Shown: positions 1 to 6,823, counted from the stretch's first letter. The stretch: 9,661 bases of DNA from Candidatus Bathyarchaeota archaeon (GCA_023144075.1 JAGLGJ010000031.1:1-9661), one strand, 5' to 3'. The notes: a model not told the origin generated them from the sequence alone. A program made the numbers and translations.

Positions 1-59
1 TTAGATTATGAATAAAAAATAAAGGGAAATTATTATAGGAAAAAGGGATTGTTGTGGAT

Positions 60-1139
60 TTATTCCACAACTAGTTTAACTCTTGGCTTGTCACCGTATT
101 CCCAAGAGAGTTCAGGTCTAGCTCTTTCCTCCTGTTTCGGATACACGTATCTACCTTTGTCTTGATCTGTAGGCCACTCGAATCTTCCACCCCATTTCAT
201 TATGAAAGTTTTCAGGTTGGGATATTTCATCTTAGCTATGACCTCAAGCTCGGTTGGATCTCCCTCTGCGATGGCCCAATTGTCATAATGCATCGGGATT
301 AGAACTTTGGCTCGCAGTTGTTTTGCTACTCGTGCAGCATCGGCAAAAGACATTTTATCCGTAAAACTTAGGGGGCTGTCTCCGCAGTTGATTAGGGCAA
401 TGTCAACCTTATTCTCGCTTCCAACTCTAAAGTAGTAATCGTGGTATGACGAATCGCCTGTGTGATATATGTTTCCTGAAGGCGTTTCTAGAAGATAGTT
501 GAGTCCAACTTCATCTACTGTCTTGCCTGGTCTTACTTCTCCGCCACGTAATGCGCAGAAGTCTGTGGATTTAGTGGTTTTTATGACTGTATCCTTTATT
601 TTCTTCTGTTCTCCTGGTTGCATCTGAATAATCCTATCTTTTGGAACCCCGTACATTGCAAACATCTTGCATGAGGCTGGTGGACCTATGAAAACACATT
701 TTGTATTCTTGATCAGAGGCTTGACGGTGTAAATGTCACAGTGATCATTGTGTGGATGGGTTGACAGTAATGCGTCAACTTTAGTGAACGCCCATGGGTC
801 GATAACGTGTGGATTGCAGCGCATCCATTCCTGACGTGCGGCGCCATCCATTCTGACCGGCCCTCCACCGCCTTCGTAAGTTATGTAGAGTGACTGGCCG
901 CTGTAATTGTCGATGAGGATATTAGCGTCTCCTGGGGTTTTCATGTAGAAGGAGCAAGCTCCAAACCACCAGAGAACTAGTTTACCTTTTTCGACTTTTT
1001 CGGCTTCTATCTGTTTATTAAGATATGTTCCCCATTCTGGGAAGACTTCACGTAGCCATGTGTCTCGGTCCATTGGCCTATCTTTTTCTTCTTCATTTGC
1101 ATTCGGTATGCCAATGTTGTCTTTATCCATTCTTTCCAT
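60..1139 (-). CDS. ulaG: UlaG-like metallo-beta-lactamase-fold lactonase/hydrolase
   Basis: The 359-residue product matches the UlaG family (L-ascorbate-6-phosphate lactonase, about 354 residues in E. coli) along its length. The N-terminal block WLREVFPEWG (residues 28-37) lines up with the same block in E. coli UlaG. The metal-site motif THPHNDHCD (127-135) supplies H128, H130, D132 and H133; HTGDS (226-230) supplies D229; IPMHYDNW (281-288) supplies H284. The end contains FEWPTDQD, as in UlaG. No signal peptide is seen, so it should be cytoplasmic. No ascorbate PTS or other ula genes are visible, so the true substrate is unknown: the fold and lactonase-type chemistry are well supported, ascorbate use is not. 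The start is unsure. ATG at 1139 is the longest; ATG at 1130 and ATG at 1073 are alternatives, and the last would match the E. coli N-terminus best. It diverges from the superoxide reductase gene and may share the regulatory gap at 1140-1281. Confidence 0.86.
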   Translation of the reverse strand: MERMDKDNIGIPNANEEEKDRPMDRDTWLREVFPEWGTYLNKQIEAEKVEKGKLVLWWFGACSFYMKTPGDANILIDNYSGQSLYITYEGGGGPVRMDGAARQEWMRCNPHVIDPWAFTKVDALLSTHPHNDHCDIYTVKPLIKNTKCVFIGPPASCKMFAMYGVPKDRIIQMQPGEQKKIKDTVIKTTKSTDFCALRGGEVRPGKTVDEVGLNYLLETPSGNIYHTGDSSYHDYYFRVGSENKVDIALINCGDSPLSFTDKMSFADAARVAKQLRAKVLIPMHYDNWAIAEGDPTELEVIAKMKYPNLKTFIMKWGGRFEWPTDQDKGRYVYPKQEERARPELSWEYGDKPRVKLVVE

Positions 1140-1229
1140 GGTTAATCACTGCGGGAGCTATAGCCAATTCTCTATTAAATGATTCTCTCAAATTGATCGA
1201 AGAGCACCTTTCCATGCGATTTTAACTAT

Positions 1230-1252
1230 ATAACGTCGTTATGTTTTTATAC
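1230..1252 (+). promoter_or_regulatory. Palindromic operator-like site and TATA box before the superoxide reductase gene
   Basis: A perfect inverted repeat, ATAACG-T-CGTTAT, occupies 1230-1242 and is followed at once by a TATA-like element TTTATAC (1246-1252). A start of transcription about 25 bases on would fall near 1275, leaving only a few bases of leader before the TTG at 1282. The core TAACGnCGTTA recurs before the ferredoxin-type gene at 8232-8242. The palindrome and repeat are seen directly; the role as a regulator binding site is inferred. It could also serve the divergent UlaG-like gene. Confidence 0.55.
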
Positions 1253-1281
1253 AATGATTCTAATACTAAAATAAGATTCCC

Positions 1282-1824
1282 TTGGGAGAACGAATAACTC
1301 GGAGAAAATATTTGAAATATCTTGGCGGAGCGGCAGCTCTTGCTATAGCCGGCGGAGCCGGATACAACGCTTACAATCTCTATGCTCCCAAGGAAGAGTT
1401 ATCAATAATTTCTAAAATACCAAAGGAAACTCCTGAAGGAGGTGAATTGATGAAAACATTCGGAGAACTAATATATACTCCAGATAGTGCCGAGGGGGAA
1501 GCCCTAGGCAAAGTAGAGTCACACTCTCCCAAAATAGAAGCACCAGAAAGTGTGGGTGCAGAGAAAACTTTTGAGGTTAGAATAACAGTAGGACCTCACC
1601 CTAATACCATCGAACACTCGATAAGACAGATCGATGTATTTATTGCCGAAGATGGAAGAGCGTTTAATCCTATATTTTTAACAACAGTCAAATTGACACC
1701 CGTCTACAGCGAACCAGACATCAAACTAAATCTAAAACTCAAAAAGAACAGCACACTATACGCAATCGAATATTGTAACCTACACGGCCTATGGGAATCA
1801 CGTAAGAAAATTGAAGTAACGTAA
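1282..1824 (+). CDS. Tat-exported class II superoxide reductase (neelaredoxin type)
   Basis: The 180-residue product has a twin-arginine signal (TRRKYLK, residues 6-12, then a hydrophobic stretch to about 27), a linker, and a one-domain superoxide reductase from about residue 58. Every ligand of the Fe(His)4Cys centre is visible: H81 (ESHSPKIE), H106 (GPHPNT), H112 (IEHSIR), and C165 and H168 in YCNLHGLWES (164-173). E79, the glutamate that binds oxidised iron, is present. The residue between E79 and H81 is serine, where many family members have lysine. There is no N-terminal desulforedoxin Cys4 domain, so this is class II. The enzyme reduces superoxide to hydrogen peroxide; the signal places it outside the membrane, probably tethered by an uncleaved N-terminus or released. 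The start is TTG: an in-frame stop lies at 1267-1269, no ATG precedes the twin arginines, and ATT at 1276 is the only other option. It is probably monocistronic. Confidence 0.9.
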   Translation: MGERITRRKYLKYLGGAAALAIAGGAGYNAYNLYAPKEELSIISKIPKETPEGGELMKTFGELIYTPDSAEGEALGKVESHSPKIEAPESVGAEKTFEVRITVGPHPNTIEHSIRQIDVFIAEDGRAFNPIFLTTVKLTPVYSEPDIKLNLKLKKNSTLYAIEYCNLHGLWESRKKIEVT

Positions 1825-1843
1825 TATAAAAAATCTCATTGGA

Positions 1844-1867
1844 AGCGCGCGGTAAAATCTGCGCGCT
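1844..1867 (+). terminator. GC-rich hairpin after the superoxide reductase gene
   Basis: AGCGCGC (1844-1850) and GCGCGCT (1861-1867) form a perfect 7-bp stem with a 10-base loop, starting 20 bases after the stop codon in very AT-rich DNA. There is no long T-run after it, only ATTATT, so it may be a 3' end stabiliser or a processing site rather than a classical terminator. Another GCGCGC lies at about 2000-2005 near the end of the convergent GAPDH-like gene. Confidence 0.4.
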
Positions 1868-2017
1868 ATTATTGTAAATCATGGAAATCCAGGGTAAAAA
1901 ATATCAAAAATAGTATTCTAATTAAAGAATTTTAATTTCATTTGATATTATTTAATTATCCTCTATATTATTGGGGAATAAGTTTATAGTAGAAATAACG
2001 CGCGCTGTGAAGTAGGT

Positions 2018-3079
2018 TCAGACCTCATCAAAAAGAAACTGTTCAAGTTTTTCCATGTTTTCATTCCAAGAATCAGGACATAAAGTGTGTTCGATAATAG
2101 CCATGCTACTGAGAAGGCTGTTTCCATCTTGTGGTGTGAAACAGAAGCCTATTACCTCAGCTGTATTTCTGACTACTATTGTTGGCAACACAACTACTGT
2201 CTGATTCAATATACGCCCATAATAACCATGATCACGTCCAAAAGAGAACACCTCACTTGCAAGTTGATTATGTGTCACTGCAACTCTAGGATTCAATCTA
2301 AATCGTTCTTTTACTTCTTCCTCGTCAATTTTATTATTTAAATGCAGATTGAACCATATCGAATGCATATATTGCGTATTTAATTTGATAGAGCTGGAGA
2401 ATAAGTCCAATTCTAATCCGATAGTCTTGTAGAGCCAATAAACATCTCTTGCGTGATGTGTCCCAAAAGATTCATCGCCATGGTTTTCGACTTTTGGCGA
2501 TGGAACAAAGCCCCCATTCTGGCTTATGTCGTTGGCCCTTCTTAGGCAAAGAAATCTACCTTCAGAAAGATTCGAAGTGTTATCATCAATTGCAATGGTT
2601 TGTATAATTGCAGCAATATTATGTGTGTTGCAACTGACTATTTGGATATATTTATCGTTGCTAGTCAGGGCGTCATCATTTATTCTAAAAGCGTACATCT
2701 TGCCAAATCCAAACTCTGATCCCTGCGCCACAAAACATTTGACCTCATCTTTAAAACTCTCATAGTATCGCTTTTTATTCTCTAGGCCAGATGGTGTACA
2801 GTCGATAACTACCGTTGCTCTGGAGATAGCTTCTTCATGTTCATAATCTGGTTCAAGATCAATCTTCTTGAATTCGCTGAACTTTTCTTTCGGTACACTT
2901 AGTTTGGCGCCACGTTTTATTAGATCTCTAACTTTGGAACGATCCGTAAGTAAAGGTGTACGTTTAGAGAAGGTCACCTCATCAATACAAAGTTCTTTCT
3001 TTAGATTTGCCAATAAACCAATCAAAGGTTCGCCTATAGTCCCTGTTCCAACAATATGAACAATATTTCCTCTTGTCAA
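2018..3079 (-). CDS. Divergent type II (archaeal) glyceraldehyde-3-phosphate dehydrogenase-like protein
   Basis: The 353-residue product has the length and layout of archaeal type II GAPDH. A Rossmann glycine motif (VGTGTIG, 10-16) is followed by VVIDCTPSG (90-98), matching VVDTTPNG of the archaeal enzymes. The catalytic cysteine lies in SCNTHN (149-154; C150), where the archaeal enzymes usually have SCNTT. A histidine pair in THHARDV (207-213) aligns with the catalytic-histidine region, and YMHSIWFNLHL (237-247) with the C-terminal catalytic domain. Cofactor binding and a thiol catalyst therefore look intact, but the sequence is far from standard GAPDH, so it may be a paralogue acting on another aldehyde or phosphate substrate. 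The listed start is TTG, directly after an in-frame stop; AGAGGA then lies inside the frame, so initiation might be a few codons later (about 3064). It converges on the superoxide reductase gene. Family confidence is good, substrate confidence low. Confidence 0.75.
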   Translation of the reverse strand: MTRGNIVHIVGTGTIGEPLIGLLANLKKELCIDEVTFSKRTPLLTDRSKVRDLIKRGAKLSVPKEKFSEFKKIDLEPDYEHEEAISRATVVIDCTPSGLENKKRYYESFKDEVKCFVAQGSEFGFGKMYAFRINDDALTSNDKYIQIVSCNTHNIAAIIQTIAIDDNTSNLSEGRFLCLRRANDISQNGGFVPSPKVENHGDESFGTHHARDVYWLYKTIGLELDLFSSSIKLNTQYMHSIWFNLHLNNKIDEEEVKERFRLNPRVAVTHNQLASEVFSFGRDHGYYGRILNQTVVVLPTIVVRNTAEVIGFCFTPQDGNSLLSSMAIIEHTLCPDSWNENMEKLEQFLFDEV

Positions 3080-3140
3080 TTCTCATTAATCTCTCTGTCA
3101 CTAGATGGAAAAGAGCAAAATTGGGTAAGGGTTACAAGTA

Positions 3141-3257
3141 TCAAGAATCTTTTTGAAACTCATTCTTCTGTTCGCATGAATCACAGCCAAGTATGTGTAA
3201 ATAGTAATCATAATTGATGTTTAGCTCACAATGTGGACAGACAATCGGGTTATTCAT
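3141..3257 (-). CDS. Very small zinc-ribbon protein, possibly the C-terminal part of a frameshifted gene
   Basis: A 38-residue frame starts at ATG 3257 (an in-frame ATG at 3275 would add six residues) and ends in TGA at 3141-3143. It carries CPHC (residues 7-10) and CDSC (25-28), a typical four-cysteine zinc ribbon with a 14-residue spacer containing INYDYYLHILG. It lies 61 bases upstream of the GAPDH-like gene on the same strand. Its start overlaps the end of the next frame upstream by 8 bases, so it may be translationally coupled to it, or the two may be one protein split by a one-base insertion near 3253-3256. I do not recognise a named family; the cysteine pattern is the only firm clue. 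Confidence 0.5.
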   Translation of the reverse strand: MNNPIVCPHCELNINYDYYLHILGCDSCEQKNEFQKDS

Positions 3258-3402
3258 AATGATCTGAGTTATCATATGTGTAATACAATTTAACCATTTC
3301 TTGTATTACCTTTTTGTCAAAAAAATGGTGAATTAAGATCAAACTTGTGTGGCTCCGTTCCAAGATGGATTGAAAAAGTAATAATTCAGACACAACAAAC
3401 AT
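3250..3402 (-). CDS. Small helical hypothetical protein, possibly the N-terminal part of the zinc-ribbon gene
   Basis: A 50-residue frame starts at ATG 3402 and ends in TAA at 3250-3252. The composition is protein-like and helical (VVSELLLFQSILER, then FFDKKVIQEMVKLYY), with an acidic end DNSDHYE. The open frame continues upstream of the ATG with YEQAVHNLEQA, which also looks like real helix, until a stop near 3446. Removing one base there and one base near 3254 would give a single protein of about 105 residues from ATG 3460 through the zinc ribbon to 3141, with no other stop. That exact fit favours one gene with two indels, but two overlapping small genes remain possible. Function is unknown. 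Confidence 0.4.
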   Translation of the reverse strand: MFVVSELLLFQSILERSHTSLILIHHFFDKKVIQEMVKLYYTYDNSDHYE

Positions 3403-3484
3403 TGCCTGTTCTAAATTATGAACAGCTTGTTCGTAAGTGTCGAATTATAACTGGCTCCATCGAGTATTCATTAGGGTGGAGTAA

Positions 3485-4087
3485 ATGGATAAGAAACTTT
3501 TCTACAAGACTCTCCCAGTCTTAATAGCGCTATCTGTTATTGTACTGCCGAATATATTGACAGCAGAGACTAGAACAGGTTTCACAGAAGATGATATTCA
3601 GATCAAGATTTTCATATCAAAAAATGAATTAGAGAACTTTATTCTTATGAAAGTCAGAGAGGCTGAATCTAATAATCGGTACTGGAAATTCATCGAGACC
3701 GCAAGAAACAAAGAAAATGTTCAACTAAGTGCGGTAGATGGGCTTGAATATTCAACAACTAACATACAAGTAGAAGGAGTGGATGAAGCAGACATTATCA
3801 AGATAGACGGGCAATATGCCTATCTTAGTTCAGAAAATAAAATATTTATTGTAAAAGTCTACCCTGCAGAAAAAATGGCGATTCTGTCTTCCACTATTCT
3901 AGATGGAAGGATCCTGGGTTTATTCGTAAATGATGATAGGTTGATCGTCTTTGAAGGTTCAGTCTCTCCAACGTTAAAACCAGTCCCTGATCTCACTAGG
4001 CGAGAAGTAATTCCTCATTTAGATCCTCAGGGAGTTAACCTGAAGATATATGATATTTCAAAAAGGGAAGCCCCTTATTCACAATAG
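3485..4087 (+). pseudogene. N-terminal fragment of a secreted beta-propeller protein (PF09826 type)
   Basis: This 200-residue frame has a signal peptide (KK at 3-4, hydrophobic core about 9-25, end near TAET) and the family signature TNIQVEGVDEADIIKIDGQYAYL (92-114), which marks extracytoplasmic archaeal and bacterial beta-propeller proteins. It reaches KIYDISKREAP (187-197) and then leaves the family pattern, stopping three residues later. The next frame resumes the same family much further along, so the middle of the propeller (roughly 200 residues or so, by memory of the family) is gone. A purine-rich stretch GGGTGGA (3474-3480) sits four bases before the ATG as a likely ribosome binding site. 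The piece alone would be an exported incomplete propeller, so loss of function is likely. Confidence 0.75.
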
Positions 4088-4089
4088 AT

Positions 4090-4704
4090 ATGAGCCATCC
4101 TGGGAACCCAAGAATACTTGGTAAACTCAAGATCCCTGGATATTCTGACTATCTTCACCCATATGATGAGAAACATATTATTGGTATTGGTAAAGAGACT
4201 ATTGAGGCTGAAGAAGGTGATTTTGCATGGTATCAAGGTCTAAAGATATCACTATTCGATGTCAGCAATGTGAAAAGTCCCAAAGAGATTGATAAACTGA
4301 TAATTGGCGATAGAGGTACAGATTCGCCAGCTCTACGAGATCATCATTCGATCCTATTCGATCGAAATAGAAATCTGTTAGTCGTCCCAATCTTAGAAGC
4401 TAAACTATCTTTCGACATGTATGAAGAAGATATCAGACCATCAACTCATGGAGACTTTGTATTCCAAGGCGTCTATGTAATAAATATCGATCCAAAAGTT
4501 GGACTATTGACTAGAGGAAAAATTACACATTTAGAAAACTTTGAGGAATTGCTTAAGAGTGGATATTACTTCGAGTCAGAATATGAGATAACTAGAAGTT
4601 TCTACATTGAAAATGTATTGTACACAATATCCGATCGATTAATTAAATCAAATAACCTGGCGGATCTAAGTGAGATCTCGAAATTACATCTAACGGATTA
4701 CTAG
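4090..4704 (+). pseudogene. C-terminal fragment of the same beta-propeller protein
   Basis: The 204-residue frame matches the last third of the PF09826-type family: NPRILGKLKIPGYSDYLHPYD (6-26), IGIGKET (31-37), ISLFDVSNVKSPKEIDK (53-69), and the family's closing block FYIENVLYTISDRLIKSNNL (171-190). Similarity starts before the ATG: the frame read from 4072 gives PLFTIDMSHPGNP, the usual lead-in to this block. It is in another frame from the upstream fragment, and the two meet within about ten bases around 4072-4082. Deletion plus frameshift explains this; an assembly collapse is the alternative. Without the signal peptide this half would not be exported if translated alone. A T-run at 4727-4732 may end transcription. 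Confidence 0.75.
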
Positions 4705-4843
4705 ATCACAGAATAATTCCTCACCCTTTTTTCTTAGCGCCAGCTTTTAGAAACGAACATAGAGTATTAATTGGATCTAATCCTATGTTGATCTGAAAGA
4801 ACAAGGTTGAATGACTACATAATGATCTGAAAAGATGATGTGA

Positions 4844-5596
4844 ATGAACATAATCTTCGTTGGAACAGCAGGATCAGGAAAGACAAGTCTTACAAACAGA
4901 TTTGGAAATTGGATCCAAAAAAACACCAGTAATAAAATATCTTTTATAAATCTGGATCCGGGGTGCATCCATTTACCTTACAAATGTGATTTTGATATCC
5001 GAGGATATTTCACAGTAGAAGAAATAATGAAAAAAGAAAGTTTGGGACCAAGTGGAGCAATGGTAAAAGGTGCAGAGTTGACTGAAAAACTGATGAACGT
5101 CATAATAGAAAAAATTGATCAGTTAAAAAGTCAATATGTTTTGATAGATACACCGGGCCAAAGTGAAATATTTGTATTTCAGTCGGCTGGACCTACAATA
5201 TGTGATCATCTGAAAAAGTCATCTCAGACAATATGTGTTTACATAATTGACGGGTTAATTGCAAGTACGGGTACTAGTTTAGCCTCTGCTATATCATTAT
5301 CGCTTGCAACACAAATGCGACTTGGTATTCCAACAGTAAATGTCTTAAACAAATCTGATCTCGTAAAAAATCAAGAAATCGACAGAATGCTCTCCGATTA
5401 TGACTACATGAAAACGATGATAGAAAAAGAGGAGAGTGGAACCATGAAAGGACTCGCCTTGAAATTCGTCGATGCAGCTAAAATGTTATCATCGTCACAA
5501 AGAGTAGTTCAAGTCTCGAGCATCACAGGTGAGGGTATGAGTCAACTTTTAGACTTAGTACAAGAGAGCATGTGTGAATGTGGAGATCTGTCTTAA
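4844..5596 (+). CDS. GPN-loop GTPase (PAB0955/XAB1 family)
   Basis: The 250-residue product has all the GTPase motifs of the archaeal GPN-loop family: P-loop GTAGSGKTS (7-15), NLDPG (36-40), DTPGQ (102-106), the guanine-specific NKSD (169-172) and SSITGEG (225-231). The family's own Gly-Pro-Asn loop appears as GPS (68-70, in LGPSGAM), so the asparagine that reaches across the dimer to the partner's nucleotide is replaced by serine. Relatives form dimers; the eukaryotic ones help assemble RNA polymerase II, while the archaeal role is unclear. Length is normal. The ATG at 4844 is fixed by an in-frame TGA directly before it. Its last 74 bases overlap the convergent membrane-protein frame. Confidence 0.92.
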   Translation: MNIIFVGTAGSGKTSLTNRFGNWIQKNTSNKISFINLDPGCIHLPYKCDFDIRGYFTVEEIMKKESLGPSGAMVKGAELTEKLMNVIIEKIDQLKSQYVLIDTPGQSEIFVFQSAGPTICDHLKKSSQTICVYIIDGLIASTGTSLASAISLSLATQMRLGIPTVNVLNKSDLVKNQEIDRMLSDYDYMKTMIEKEESGTMKGLALKFVDAAKMLSSSQRVVQVSSITGEGMSQLLDLVQESMCECGDLS

Positions 5597-5936
5597 ATAA
5601 AATCGCTAAACAAATTTTTTCAAAGATTCTAGTTAGATAAGTTGCAACGAATATGAGCATGAAAGGAATCCATGTTCTAAAAGGACTCATAAACATCTCA
5701 AGACTTTTGTTTATTAAAAGAGCAACACCAAAAAAGTCCACTATGATTATGAAAGCAACGAAGACTGTCGCTGTCTGCAATGTTGTTGTATAATTGAACT
5801 TGCTATAATAAATCAGTGACACTATCACGGCTATTATGGTGGTAAAAATCGCATGAGCCATTATAGCATTCTCAACAGTTGTAACGACCATACCAACGCC
5901 TATTGTAGCTGCGAAGTGTCCATACCAAAAATGCAT
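5523..5936 (-). CDS. Four-helix membrane protein of unknown function, probably frameshifted at its N-terminus
   Basis: The 137-residue frame is strongly hydrophobic, with four likely membrane helices at about residues 5-20, 24-43, 54-76 and 87-104; I recognise no named family. Upstream, ATG 5964 opens another frame reading MKKTIAISVHAF, a natural-looking start with GTGGGTG just before it. Removing one base from the A-run at 5927-5931 (T-run on the coding strand) joins the two frames as SVHAFWYGHFAATIG with no stop, giving about 146 residues. The last 25 or so residues lie opposite the GTPase gene and look non-natural; a one-base change in the T-run at 5615-5620 would end the protein before the overlap. 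Real gene, uncertain ends. Confidence 0.6.
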   Translation of the reverse strand: MHFWYGHFAATIGVGMVVTTVENAIMAHAIFTTIIAVIVSLIYYSKFNYTTTLQTATVFVAFIIIVDFFGVALLINKSLEMFMSPFRTWIPFMLIFVATYLTRIFEKICLAILFKTDLHIHTCSLVLSLKVDSYPHL

Positions 5937-6021
5937 GTACCGATATTGCGATAGTTTTCTTCATCACCCACTCAACCTCGATAAAATGTGAAATAATGTT
6001 TATCGTATTCGATCAAATATG

Positions 6022-6076
6022 ACGCACATTAACAAGAGAGCGTTTTAAATTTTAAAGAATTTGTGTGCGTTTTTTT
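6022..6076 (+). terminator. Inverted repeat with T-tail on the plus strand
   Basis: ACGCACA (6022-6028) pairs with TGTGCGT (6064-6070), followed by six more Ts (6071-6076). The loop is long (35 bases) and holds an AT-rich self-complementary stretch around 6043-6056. It looks like a plus-strand terminator, yet the only plus-strand gene upstream ends at 5596. It may stop antisense or read-through transcription toward the minus-strand wrbA gene, or be chance. Confidence 0.25.
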
Positions 6077-6082
6077 AGTAAT

Positions 6083-6823
6083 TCAGGTTGAAAGTTTCTT
6101 AGTAATCTCGGTAAGGTATTTACCAAGATCACTGGCCATTTTCAATTCATTGTCGGAAGGCATTCGCTCTCCCATTGTACCAGTAATCGTTGAAGCTCCA
6201 TAAGGTGAGCCCCCACTGATCTCTTTAAGTGTCATCTGATCTTTGAAGGAGTAAGGTAGACCAACGAAAATGCAGCCATGATGAAGAAGCGTTATCATAG
6301 TTGTTATTATGGTTGTTTCTTGGCCGCCATGTTGAGTAGCAGAACCAGTGAATGAAGATGCAGGTTTTCCTATCAGTTCGCCAGCCATCCATTCTTTAGT
6401 AGTTTGATCCCAGAAGTTTCTCATTTGAGAACACATATTACCGAATCGCGTAGGTGTTCCAATTATTAATGCATCGATACCCTTGAGATCTTTATGAGGG
6501 TGGGCAACTGGGACATCCTTCATCATTTCTTTAGCCTTCTTGATATCTTCATTCCAAGAGCGTTTTGGAATGAGCTCAGGAACCTGCTTGAGGATCGGTT
6601 GGCCTCCAGCTTCCTTGACGCCTTCTGACACACTTTCAGCCATTCTGAATATGTGGCCATACATGGAGTAGAATAAAATCAGGACTTTTGGTTTGGTTTT
6701 ACGAATTTTCCTTGCGGCTGGTCCTTTAATCGCCTCGGAAGCAATAATAGTTGCAGCGCCACATAAATCACAGAAGTATTCATCGGACGATATTTCATTT
6801 CCACAAACTGAACAATAAGCCAT
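6083..6823 (-). CDS. wrbA: WrbA-type NAD(P)H:quinone oxidoreductase with N-terminal zinc ribbon
   Basis: From ATG 6823 the product has 246 residues. Residues 4-21 form a zinc ribbon, with CSVC (4-7) and CDLC (18-21), joined by a basic linker (37-46) to a WrbA flavodoxin. Diagnostic WrbA blocks are ILFYSMYGHIFRMAE (49-63; FMN phosphate loop), GTPTRFGNMCSQMRNFWDQT (122-141), GKPASSFTGSATQHGGQETT (152-171) and GGSPYGASTI (204-213). WrbA binds FMN and reduces quinones by two electrons, avoiding semiquinone and superoxide formation. Ordinary WrbA is about 200 residues without the ribbon. A TTG at 6832 would add three residues; ATG was preferred because neither has a clear ribosome site. No signal peptide; cytoplasmic. 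The role of the ribbon is not known; protein or nucleic-acid contact is possible. Confidence 0.88.
   Translation of the reverse strand: MAYCSVCGNEISSDEYFCDLCGAATIIASEAIKGPAARKIRKTKPKVLILFYSMYGHIFRMAESVSEGVKEAGGQPILKQVPELIPKRSWNEDIKKAKEMMKDVPVAHPHKDLKGIDALIIGTPTRFGNMCSQMRNFWDQTTKEWMAGELIGKPASSFTGSATQHGGQETTIITTMITLLHHGCIFVGLPYSFKDQMTLKEISGGSPYGASTITGTMGERMPSDNELKMASDLGKYLTEITKKLST

Noticed and set aside
1025..1225. Plus-strand frame overlapping the 5' end of the UlaG-like gene
   Set aside because: Most of it is antisense to the conserved N-terminus of the lactonase; no supporting start signal.
2087..3059. Open frames on the plus strand opposite the GAPDH-like gene (2087-2341, 2526-2765, 2868-3059)
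   Set aside because: They are antisense to a gene with clear family motifs, have no family resemblance and no upstream signals.
4072..4092. Programmed frameshift joining the two beta-propeller fragments
   Set aside because: A shift alone cannot restore the missing middle of the propeller, and no slippery heptamer with a following structure is evident.
4783..4968. Minus-strand frame opposite the start of the GPN GTPase
   Set aside because: It lies across the P-loop coding region and has no features of its own.
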